DNA of 64,000 bases from Calditrichia bacterium. Lineage in GTDB: Bacteria; Calditrichota; Calditrichia; RBG-13-44-9; J075. A program made the position numbers and the translations under genes. Within the stretch, counting starts at the first letter, position 1; each line of letters opens with the position of its first letter. The notes below the pieces were generated by a model, which was not told the origin of the DNA, searched no databases, and saw only the letters and a list, made by a program, of their open reading frames with translations. The stretch lies in contig JACKAP010000002.1 in NCBI GenBank assembly GCA_020635015.1, forward strand, positions 310,001 to 374,000. Direction: 5' to 3'. This document shows, one piece after another, positions 10,001 through 16,313 of the stretch.

Positions 10001-10225
10001 GCGGTTTTCTTTGATCTGCTTGACCAATCCGATCCAGGCCCGTTCGAACTGAAAGACATCCGGGTTATCGGCGCGCATCTTCAAGTAATGCGCCGGCAAT
10101 GGTACTCCATCGGCCGGAGGCACGATCTGAGCAAACATCGGCCGGGATTGGCTCAACAACATCGATAAGATCAGCAATGAAATACAAGGCAGGGTTCTTC
10201 TAATAACGGCAAAGTACCACAGCAT
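7073..10225 (-). CDS. Secreted M6 (immune-inhibitor-A-like) metalloprotease with X-module and dockerin
   Basis: 1050 residues; ATG at 10225 with GGAGG 7 nt upstream (a GTG directly before it is too close). A signal peptide is followed by an M6 domain whose zinc site is HEFGHAFGLPDLYD (near residue 290), with FDGPWPTGTMSQYYAEISYG before it and GHWGLMAAGNWN after it. Around residues 500-540 and 750-800 are two Ig-like segments with choice-of-anchor/BACON character (VSPLSLSVTLNEGQS; SGKIQVHSNDPTSP). The C-terminal ~200 residues are the X-module (LKAFLEGPANPT, VVDWVLLTLR, YQRNHLGIMSKLP) and two consensus dockerin loops (DGNADGGVDVLD, DFNLDGGIDVLD). Together with the subtilase just downstream on the same strand (about 200 nt gap) it looks like an extracellular proteolytic pair. 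Confidence 0.9.
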   Translation of the reverse strand: MLWYFAVIRRTLPCISLLILSMLLSQSRPMFAQIVPPADGVPLPAHYLKMRADNPDVFQFERAWIGLVKQIKENRRRYLRGEISLEAANTRGGIRMAGNRYVPVLTGKFANTGANPYPAADLQQELFDGPWPTGTMSQYYAEISYGAINLTGTVTDWVTVSQNDTYYEGTSNGLNPANAETGEFLKELLDANDGSIDFGQYDNDGPDGIPNSGDDDGYADFVAFVHPESGGECGNDNLWSHRWTYSAWWGSPYLTNDASANGGVIRVQDYVIQPGFNCDGATMIQIGVFCHEFGHAFGLPDLYDTDGSSEGIGHWGLMAAGNWNSPALPAHMSPWSKTELGWIIPTEVTPSGNITDLHQLPLEAAQSLPNVEFNASVLKVYATATPSSEYFLIENRQALGFDGALHGSGLLIWHIDDAKSNNRSEWYPPLNPANHYMVALEQADGDWDLEKDNNRGDSGDAFTAQNFDCYSTPSSDAYTAGSIDLAIANISASGDPMTFEVTACQLPPDIGVSPLSLSVTLNEGQSSNETLTITNSGDAPLAFELVELPVSGATAQPSGLAQRLPVFESLIESGAAPPQLFSSGLMQPPALPSGGAPPTALEALALNDSIRYDTYPSTYSNIGFGSANPFYAAVRFTPTVDFDLTHVRARYNTASSTADIEVIVYADNGGLPGTVLHSQTFSGAPYLSSITHTVLFELSLALPFRAGNDFWIAMHYLDVPYPQAATTTSVGSTNRIYYSSNGNNWYNLQNSPSFPNHAWIIRALSGDMPWLSLSPEDGSVSGGSSQDITVAFDATGLNAGTYSGKIQVHSNDPTSPLVTVPVTLTVQAPPVVNLKAFLEGPANPTATAMNTYLGDNSLLPQQQPYSAAPWSYSGSESVTAMPSGVVDWVLLTLRTASGAETEVAARAALLKGDGSITDTDGSSPVRFPEILAGDYYICLYQRNHLGIMSKLPVSLSSSSALYDFSLGQDQAYGINPLKELSATVFALRSGDGNADGGVDVLDKNLIWRPQNGNPWAYGNYGDFNLDGGIDVLDLNLKWRPDNGTGSQIPN

Positions 10226-10514
10226 CACGCAACCTCCATCATTCTACAAGAGCAATATCTATTAAAGATTTATCGTAAAAAAGGATATTGTCCGGTATCC
10301 TGCGGCTTATAAAGCGCCATGTCGCCTCCACAATAAAAAACTATCGGCAGAGGATGCACGATGTTGATTACTTTTAAGTGTTATTTTACTCCAAAGGGGA
10401 TGGAATAAATTCTTCTGCCCGAACAGATTCCTCGGCTGACGCCCTCGGAATGACAGCGGCATCAACAAAAAAGCCGCCGCTAAAATAACCGGCAGCTTTT
10501 CTGGTCGCACCAAA
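10226..10514. other. Intergenic spacer with a word repeat and a bidirectional hairpin
   Basis: No convincing gene. At 10424-10456 lies one copy of the word CAGATTCCTCGGCTGACG...CGGAATGACAG found in three other spacers. At 10469-10500 AAAAGCCGCCG pairs with CGGCAGCTTTT (one mismatch), a hairpin with A- and T-tracts on both sides that could terminate transcription either way. A short open frame on the minus strand across this interval is made of the repeat and was rejected. Confidence 0.5.
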
Positions 10515-10567
10515 ATAATCTGTAATCAAAAATGCCTGCCGTTAGGGCATTTTTGATTACAGATTAT
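10515..10567 (-). terminator. Perfect palindromic terminator spanning the stop codon of the 10564-11688 gene
   Basis: 22-bp arms (10515-10536 and 10546-10567) with a 9-nt loop; the arms contain CAAAAATGCC / GGCATTTTTG. The stop codon at 10564-10566 lies within the arm. The same CAAAAATGCC core recurs at 17457-17509. Confidence 0.8.
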
Positions 10568-11688
10568 CGGAGTAAAATCATCTTGCGGGTCTGGTTGAAG
10601 TGCCCTGCCTGCAGCCGCACGAAATAGATGCCTGAGGTCATCTGCTGGCCGAACTCGTTGGTGCCGTCCCATTCTACCTGGTGGACACCCGGCTGGGTGA
10701 CGCCGGCAAAGAGGGTCTTGACCGCCATGCCCAGACTGTTATAGACGATCAACCGGATCTGCCCGCCGTCTTGCATACCGGCCGGGATCTCGAACCGGAT
10801 CTTGGTACTGGGGTTGAAGGGATTGGGAAAATTCTGACGCAAGGCATATTCGCTGGGAACGGTCTCCAGCGCCTGCGCCTCCAGCGGGCCGTGGAAGGTG
10901 CGCACCCCCTGTAGATCCACATCGGCGATCTGGTACCAGTAGGCCACCTCCGGCTGCACGGTTTCATCCTCGAAGGTATAGGTTACCGCTGTATTGGAGT
11001 TACCGGCCCCCTCCAGCCGATTATCATTTTCGTAACTGGCAATTTTCTGATATTCACCGTCGAGCGCCGACGCCCGGTAGACTTCAAAACCAAGGTTGTT
11101 AACTTCGCTTTCGGTGGTCCAGCGCAGACGGATCTTGCCTGCCAGTGCCTCCACTGTAAAGGCACGGAGCGCCACCGGCAGGGAGTTGTCCGAGCCGGTA
11201 AAACTGCCCGGGCTGAGCAGCGCCGATTCGTTATCCAAAAATAGTTGGGTATTGATATTCGGCTGGCCGATCCGCCAGGCAAGTCCGCTGGTCTGTGCCG
11301 GGTCGGCAATCGTGTAAGTGATGTTGGCAAACGGCAGCCAGTCGGTATTTACCACCGTCCCGTTGCCAATCGAATTCAACTCGCTGTTGAGCGAACTGAT
11401 CTGGTTGGGAATCGGCTGGGAAAAGGTCATGGTCAGGTAAGCTGAGCCGCTGAATGCCAGCGGGGTAAAGCTGCTGAACGTCAGAGCGCTACCGTTGAAA
11501 TCGAACACGAAATTGCCCGATCCGGCCCCAAAACTCCCGCTCTGAGCGCGTATTTGCGCCTGTACGGTATAATTGCCCCCCAGGGTTCCCTCATTTTGCA
11601 GCACCACAAATTGGAGATCATAGGTCTGGGCCGAGAGAAATCCCGCAATCAACCATAAAATCCCGCAAACCATTAAGCGCTTCTTCAT
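10564..11688 (-). CDS. Secreted protein: cohesin-like domain, FN3-like domain, T9SS sorting domain
   Basis: 374 residues with a signal peptide (MKKRLMVCGILWLIAGFLSAQ). The N-terminal sandwich (residues about 20-165; GSGNFVFDFNGSALTF, LAWRIGQPNINTQLFLD) parallels those of the proteins at 3172 and 14910. Residues about 175-280 form an FN3-like segment (LPVALRAFTVEALAGKIRLRW, SEVNNLGFEVYRA, WYQIADVDLQGVRTFHGP) common in proteins of this group. The last ~85 residues are a T9SS type A sorting domain (NFPNPFNPSTKIRFEIP ... MILLR). The C-terminal two-thirds are clearly related to the protein at 16314. It is predicted to be surface-anchored and is a possible cohesin-type receptor. Its own promoter and the stop-spanning terminator suggest a monocistronic gene. 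Confidence 0.82.
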   Translation of the reverse strand: MKKRLMVCGILWLIAGFLSAQTYDLQFVVLQNEGTLGGNYTVQAQIRAQSGSFGAGSGNFVFDFNGSALTFSSFTPLAFSGSAYLTMTFSQPIPNQISSLNSELNSIGNGTVVNTDWLPFANITYTIADPAQTSGLAWRIGQPNINTQLFLDNESALLSPGSFTGSDNSLPVALRAFTVEALAGKIRLRWTTESEVNNLGFEVYRASALDGEYQKIASYENDNRLEGAGNSNTAVTYTFEDETVQPEVAYWYQIADVDLQGVRTFHGPLEAQALETVPSEYALRQNFPNPFNPSTKIRFEIPAGMQDGGQIRLIVYNSLGMAVKTLFAGVTQPGVHQVEWDGTNEFGQQMTSGIYFVRLQAGHFNQTRKMILLR

Positions 11689-11746
11689 AAACTTCTCCTT
11701 CAGATGTCAAAGACGAAAAACTGTCACTATCGATATTCCAGTAAAA

Positions 11747-12688
11747 TCACAACTTCGGTCGTATAAAATCGCATTTTTTTCCAAAAAAGTCAAGCTGATG
11801 TGCAATATAAATCAATTTTCTTTGCTCGACCTGTTCATGGCGCGCTCCGGCCCAGCGGCGGAGTTGGTCGGGATCGATCTCCGGATGGTCTTTCAGCGCG
11901 GTGGCGACGGTATGAATGATGAAGTGCAGGAAGTAAGCTTCATCGGCCGGATAGCGGTCTTTTCCCGGGAACACCACCCAATCGGAACTGCCTGCCGCCA
12001 GGATCTCCAGCCCCGCCGCCGGCAGGTGGCGGAACAATGCCCGCCCGGTGCGGCTGTCGCCGGAGGGCGCGCCTTCCCGGGTGCGCTCGTCCATGGTGCG
12101 ATGATAACAGGCAAGGATAGCTGCTTCCAACTCATCATCGAAAGGCGGCTGGAAAATAGTCTCACCGTCAAAGTTGATTGTAAACAGATAGTGCCCGCCC
12201 TCCCGCAGCAGTCCGGCGATGGCCGGCAGGTAAGCCGGCAGGTCGATCAGGTCCAGAAAGGCATTCGCCAGCAGCAGGTCGTAGCGCGCCGGCGCTCCTT
12301 CCCAATCGAGCAGCTCAAACAAATCCAGGCATTCCAGACGCACCCGGGCCTCAATCCCGCTGCGGCGGAGTAATAGATCCGCTCCGGAAGGCTCGACGGT
12401 GTAGCCATTCCCTTCTCCCCACACGGTTAACCGCTCGCGTGCTTCGCGAATATTCTCCGCCGAAACATCGATCGCACGATAAAATATCTCCCCTCCCGGC
12501 GCTGCCCCCAGGAAGCGCTCCGCCATGGTGCCGATCCCCGCCCCGATCTCCAGCACCTCCAGCGGGTGTCGGAGATCTTTACCGGTGAGCGCCAGGATCA
12601 TCCGTTCCCACACCGCCCGGTTCAAGGCCCGGTCATCGACGGTCTTTTTGGCGGACAGATAACGCTGGTAATTGAATTCTGTGATCAC
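11747..12688 (-). CDS. Class I SAM-dependent methyltransferase
   Basis: 313 residues, GTG start with no strong ribosome site. Motif I is VLEIGAGIGTMAERF (near residues 44-58), the acidic end of strand 2 is AIDVSAENIREA, and motif IV is DLLLANAFLDLIDLP. These bind S-adenosylmethionine; the acceptor is unknown. The C-terminal half (FHQ-poor, with GDSRTGRALFRHLPAAGLEI) looks like a substrate lobe. It is the last gene of a minus-strand set with a GT4 glycosyltransferase and a PTPS homologue, and probably of a longer set that resumes at 17821. A role in modifying a small molecule or lipid headgroup made by that set is inferred from context only. Confidence 0.8.
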   Translation of the reverse strand: MITEFNYQRYLSAKKTVDDRALNRAVWERMILALTGKDLRHPLEVLEIGAGIGTMAERFLGAAPGGEIFYRAIDVSAENIREARERLTVWGEGNGYTVEPSGADLLLRRSGIEARVRLECLDLFELLDWEGAPARYDLLLANAFLDLIDLPAYLPAIAGLLREGGHYLFTINFDGETIFQPPFDDELEAAILACYHRTMDERTREGAPSGDSRTGRALFRHLPAAGLEILAAGSSDWVVFPGKDRYPADEAYFLHFIIHTVATALKDHPEIDPDQLRRWAGARHEQVEQRKLIYIAHQLDFFGKKCDFIRPKL

Positions 12689-12689
12689 G

Positions 12690-12933
12690 GTAATGCTCAG
12701 TGGTTAATGGTAAATGCGCAATGCTCAATGGATGTTGGATGATGGATGTTGGGTATTGGTTGTTGGTTGTTGGTTATTGGTTGTTGGTTGTCATTCCGAA
12801 CGGATGTGAGGAATCTGTGCTGCACCAGGGCGTTCCGTAGTACACAGATTCCTCACCCCTACCGGGGATTCGGAATGACATATACGGCTAAGCCATGTAA
12901 CATACACCCAAGTCTTATCTGCGAAAATCTGTA
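12690..12933. repeat. Concatenated word repeats, including a 30-38 bp imperfect inverted repeat
   Basis: From left to right: the AATGCTCAGTGGTTAATGGTAAATG word (12690-12731), a TTGGTTGTTGGTTATTGG run (12748-12792), an inverted repeat with arms 12790-12819 and 12842-12879 (GTCATTCCGAACGGATG... against ...GGGGATTCGGAATGAC), and an ATCTGCGAAAATCTGTATC word (12918-12958) that runs into the 3' end of the glycosyltransferase gene. No gene is seen. Confidence 0.75.
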
Positions 12934-14025
12934 TCATCTGCGAAAATCTGCGTGCCATTTCACCAGTGCCGTCCGCACCCGGCTCATACTCTCCTCCCAG
13001 GTCGGATGGGCCAGGTATCGCTCCCGGGCCGCCAGGCTCATCCGAACCAGCAGCTCGCGGTCGCCGGCCAGCCTGACGATGTGCCCGGCGATGGCGACTG
13101 TATCGCCCGGTTTTATCAGGAAGCCGTTGACCCCATCCTGCACCACCTCCCCCGCTCCCCCGTCGGCAGAAGCGATCACCGGCAGACCGGATGCCATCGC
13201 TTCCAGATAAACAATCCCGAAGCCCTCGTGATAGGAGGGCATGGCGAAGACATCATGGCTACGCAACAGGGCCACCGCCTGCGTGTCACTCACCCGTCCC
13301 GCAAGGGTAATCCGCTCCGGCACGGCGATCTGCCCGATCTGCCGGCGGAGCGCCGCGGCGTAGGCAGGATCGGTCTCCAGGCTGCCGGCAATGGTCAATC
13401 GCCAATCGACCTCCGGCATTCGGGCCAGCGCGGTTAGCAAATCATGCACGCCCTTGCGCGGGATCAGGTTGCCCAGGAAAAGCAGTTTCAATGGTCCCCC
13501 CTCCCCTGCCCGGCGGCGGATCGCGCTATCTCCAATAGCTATCGTCAGATGATCTCCCGCCGGCGACGCGATCACGCCGGGCTGGTTTACCCCAACCAGT
13601 GCCTCCACCGACGTCCGGGTGGCGGCGCTGTTGAAGATGAACCCATCGACACTCGCCAGATATTGCCGCTCCAGCACCCGATAAAAACGGTTCTGCCATG
13701 CCGGCCGCTGCTCCCGGCAGCGCAGGTGGTGCACAATGGCGATCAGCGGATAGCGCACCTGTTTCCGCAGCCTGCGGTTGAGCAGGAACAGGGAAGGGTG
13801 GTTCAGCTCATCCTGCAGCAGCAGGTCGTAATCTGCGCTCGCCAGCCTGGTCAACAACGCCCGATCAAAATTATCCTCCAGATGCCGCCGGTAGCTGCGC
13901 CAGGGCAGCGAGATAATTTCCACCGCATCCCCCTGTTCACGCAGGTATTCCACCAGCTTCCGGTCGTACAAATATCCCCCGGAGAGTGTCTCCAGGCTAC
14001 CGTAAATCACCAGACCGAGCTTCAA
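12934..14025 (-). CDS. GT4 family glycosyltransferase
   Basis: 363 residues, predicted cytoplasmic GT-B fold. The N-terminal half starts KLGLVIYGSLETLSGGYLYD, the usual glycine-rich acceptor loop; the C-terminal half has LFLGNLIPRKGVHDLL and the nucleotide-sugar motif EGFGIVYLEAMASGLPVIAS (EX7E), typical retaining GT4 features. The TTG start overlaps the stop of the PTPS homologue by four bases (TTGA), so translation is coupled. The last codons (WHADFRR) are encoded within an intergenic repeat word, suggesting that the original C-terminus was extended or replaced. The acceptor is unknown; the context suggests a pterin-like or lipid-like product. Confidence 0.85.
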   Translation of the reverse strand: MKLGLVIYGSLETLSGGYLYDRKLVEYLREQGDAVEIISLPWRSYRRHLEDNFDRALLTRLASADYDLLLQDELNHPSLFLLNRRLRKQVRYPLIAIVHHLRCREQRPAWQNRFYRVLERQYLASVDGFIFNSAATRTSVEALVGVNQPGVIASPAGDHLTIAIGDSAIRRRAGEGGPLKLLFLGNLIPRKGVHDLLTALARMPEVDWRLTIAGSLETDPAYAAALRRQIGQIAVPERITLAGRVSDTQAVALLRSHDVFAMPSYHEGFGIVYLEAMASGLPVIASADGGAGEVVQDGVNGFLIKPGDTVAIAGHIVRLAGDRELLVRMSLAARERYLAHPTWEESMSRVRTALVKWHADFRR

Positions 14026-14414
14026 TATCCTTCATCCTTAATCCTTTCCCGATACGCCGCCCAGGCAATCTCGTTCTCCCAAATCTTCACCGTCAGCGCC
14101 TCCAATCCGGCGACATCAATCTGCTCCAGCAGCCGCCGGCAGCAGATGCGGGCAAAGTGCTCCACGCTGGGATTGAGCCCGGCGAATTCCGGCAGCTCGT
14201 TGAGGGTGCGGTCTTTGAAATAGGCCACCAGTCCCTCCAGGGCTTTCTCCACATCGACAATATCCACCAGGTAGCCATGCCGATCCAACTCCCGTCCTTC
14301 CAGCCGCACTTCCAGCACATAGTGATGGGAATGCAATCGATTCTCTTCCCCCCAATCGCCTCCGATCAGGAAATGCTGTGCGATAAACTCTCTTTTGACA
14401 GCCAACGTATACAA
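14022..14414 (-). CDS. 6-pyruvoyltetrahydropterin synthase / QueD homologue with Cys-to-Glu change
   Basis: 130 residues, the size of the PTPS/6-carboxytetrahydropterin synthase family. Zinc ligands are visible as FIAQH (near residue 14) and RLHSHHY (replacing the usual LHGHxY); NPSVEHFA matches the conserved NPTxExLA segment and KIWENEIAWAAY the C-terminal Glu motif. At the place of the nucleophilic Cys of E. coli QueD (four residues before the first His of HxH) stands a Glu (GEENRLHSHH). In PTPS-III enzymes a Glu takes over and the product becomes 6-hydroxymethyl-dihydropterin, so standard QueD chemistry is doubtful here. The TTG start has GGAG 8 nt upstream. It is the first gene of this part of the cluster. 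Confidence 0.82.
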   Translation of the reverse strand: MYTLAVKREFIAQHFLIGGDWGEENRLHSHHYVLEVRLEGRELDRHGYLVDIVDVEKALEGLVAYFKDRTLNELPEFAGLNPSVEHFARICCRRLLEQIDVAGLEALTVKIWENEIAWAAYRERIKDEGY

Positions 14415-14520
14415 TTTGCCTGCTCCGGTTTCTAAAGTTCGTTGGTAAGTTGCCGATCGTTTGTTCTACACTGGAGAAGTAATTCATTGACATACTGGTT
14501 GTAACACAAATTCTCTTTTT

Positions 14521-14607
14521 ATCCACGGATGAGACGGATTTTCACTGATTAACTGCTGTTGAACCATTATCTATTCATCAGTAAAAATCCGTGTCATCCG
14601 TGGACGA
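14521..14607. repeat. Imperfect inverted repeat of the ATCCGTG...ATCCGTGGA family
   Basis: Arms 14521-14549 and 14579-14607 (TATCCACGGATGAGACGGAT against ATCCGTGTCATCCGTGGACG), loop about 29 nt. It lies in the divergent spacer 14415-14909, which holds no gene. Confidence 0.75.
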
Positions 14608-14775
14608 AAAAAGCCTTTTACTTCCCGGCTAATTTAGCCGCAAGCAGGCGGATGAACAACCCATTTTGCAAGATTTTGTTCTGAAAAAATTATGCGGATG
14701 GGAAGTTGATACCTGTCACGCTAAAACCGCGCGGCGGTGCTATAATATAGCTGTTGTGCTATGTAGGCCGGGAAT

Positions 14776-14858
14776 TTTGCCACAGAGGCACAGAGGTCAC
14801 AGAGAGATGCCAGTTTTCGGTTGTCAGTTCTCAGTGTACTCTGTGCCTCTGTGGCAAA
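14776..14858. repeat. Inverted repeat of the TTTGCCACAGAGGCACAGA family
   Basis: Perfect 19-bp arms at 14776-14794 and 14840-14858, extended by further imperfect pairing. Its right end is about 50 nt upstream of the start at 14910. Copies at 45080 and 45831 flank a SCO gene. Confidence 0.85.
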
Positions 14859-14909
14859 TAGCCGGTAACGCAAATGTTGATACTGAGTATCTGTTTTTCG
14901 GAGGTTTTA

Positions 14910-16244
14910 ATGAAAAAAGTAAGTGCATGGCTCCTGGCCGGGATGTTGCTGTTGCTGGTCGGCGCATCCGGGATGGCCCAGCAATACAACCTGCAGTTCC
15001 GGGTGGACCAGGACGCCAATACCGCCAGCGGTGATTTTGACGTCACCCTGCGTATTGCCGCCAATGATACCGCCAACGTCTTCGAACTGGGCAGTTGCAA
15101 CCTGGTGTTCGATTACAACACCGCCAGCCTGACCGCGCCGGGATTGATTGGGCCGGGGCCGGACTCGCTAATGATCCAGACGATCCACAACTTCAGCGGG
15201 GGCAACTACCAGAAGCTGCGCCTGACCCAGCCCTCGGCGGGGCGGCTTTCCCTGAACATCGAGCTAAACTCGCCGGGCAGCGGCACCACCGTGCTGCCCA
15301 CCTTCATGGACATCGCTACTATCCGCTTCAGCATTGTCGACGAGGGTCAGCCGGAAAATCTGGCCTGGCGCACCGCCTCCCCCAACGCCACCCTGGTCTT
15401 CGACCAGAACGAAACCGCCCTGGCCCTGGCCGACAGTCTCTATGGCCCGGCGCTGCTGGCGAATTTGAAAGTGTTTTTGGAGGGACCTTATGATTCGACC
15501 AGCAACACGATGGCGACCGGCATCAACGATCAGGGTTTTCTGCCGCTCATCCATCCCTTCAGTCAGTCCCCCTGGTCTTACGGCAAGGTCGATACCGCCA
15601 CCAGCATCCCCGCGGATATCGTCGACTGGGTGCTGATCGAATTGCGCACCGGTACCAGCGCAACGGATTCGATCGACAGCCGCGCCGCTTTACTGAAGAG
15701 CAACGGCTCGATAGTAGACCTCAACGGCAGCAGCCCGGTTACCTTCAATGTACCCGCCGGCAATTATTATGTGGTGATCTATCATCGCAATCACCTGGGG
15801 GTGATGAGCGCCAGCGCAGTCAGCATGGCCAAAACCGCCCCGGCTGCCCAGTTTGATTTTTCCAGCGGCCTCTCCCAATACTTTAACGGCTTTGGCGCTC
15901 ATGAACTCGAAACCAATGTCTGGGGTATGATCGGCGCCGATGCCAACAGCGATGGCGGGGTTTATGCAGAAGATTATACTCAATATCGCTCTAATCAGGG
16001 AAATGAAGGTTACGAGCCTGCAGATTACAATCTAGATGGCGGAGTATATGCAGAAGATTATACAATGTATCGGAAAAACCAGGGAGAGGAGACCAACGTA
16101 ACAATGCCGGTAAGTATAACACCGCCACCACCGCCTACCGCTCCAACACGTATATTTCAGGGAAATAAAGACAAAATACAAAACGAAAATAAAATTTTTC
16201 AAAAAACGGCGAAGAGGAAAACCACTAAGAATAAAGAGAATTGA
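14910..16244 (+). CDS. Secreted protein with cohesin-like domain, X-module and dockerin; unusual Lys-rich tail
   Basis: 444 residues. The start at 14910 is supported by GGAGG five bases upstream and a signal peptide (MKKVSAWLLAGMLLLLVGASG); an in-frame ATG at 14874 is upstream of the ribosome site. Residues about 25-190 form a cohesin-like sandwich (FELGSCNLVFDYNTASL, PNATLVFDQNETALAL) like the one at 3172. Residues about 190-340 are the X-module (LKVFLEGPYDSTSNTM, IVDWVLIELRTG, YHRNHLGVMSAS). Two dockerin loops follow (DANSDGGVYAED, DYNLDGGVYAED). The ~40-residue tail is Pro-rich then Lys-rich and has no counterpart in the siblings. From about 15955 the DNA turns AT-rich, unlike the first 1 kb. 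It has both a possible receptor and a possible ligand module, so an adaptor role is conceivable. Confidence 0.8.
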   Translation: MKKVSAWLLAGMLLLLVGASGMAQQYNLQFRVDQDANTASGDFDVTLRIAANDTANVFELGSCNLVFDYNTASLTAPGLIGPGPDSLMIQTIHNFSGGNYQKLRLTQPSAGRLSLNIELNSPGSGTTVLPTFMDIATIRFSIVDEGQPENLAWRTASPNATLVFDQNETALALADSLYGPALLANLKVFLEGPYDSTSNTMATGINDQGFLPLIHPFSQSPWSYGKVDTATSIPADIVDWVLIELRTGTSATDSIDSRAALLKSNGSIVDLNGSSPVTFNVPAGNYYVVIYHRNHLGVMSASAVSMAKTAPAAQFDFSSGLSQYFNGFGAHELETNVWGMIGADANSDGGVYAEDYTQYRSNQGNEGYEPADYNLDGGVYAEDYTMYRKNQGEETNVTMPVSITPPPPPTAPTRIFQGNKDKIQNENKIFQKTAKRKTTKNKEN

Positions 16245-16313
16245 CCTCACTGAGAAGGTCTCAAGTTATACATATATAGTAGGTATAAAGTATATTCAGC
16301 GAAGGAGAATTTG

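Noticed and set aside
10307..10513. A 68-codon minus-strand frame upstream of the M6 protease
   Set aside because: It consists of a word repeat and a hairpin found in other spacers and has no ribosome site.
14415..14909. tRNA or riboswitch in the divergent spacer
   Set aside because: No cloverleaf or known riboswitch core was found; only two inverted repeats are present.
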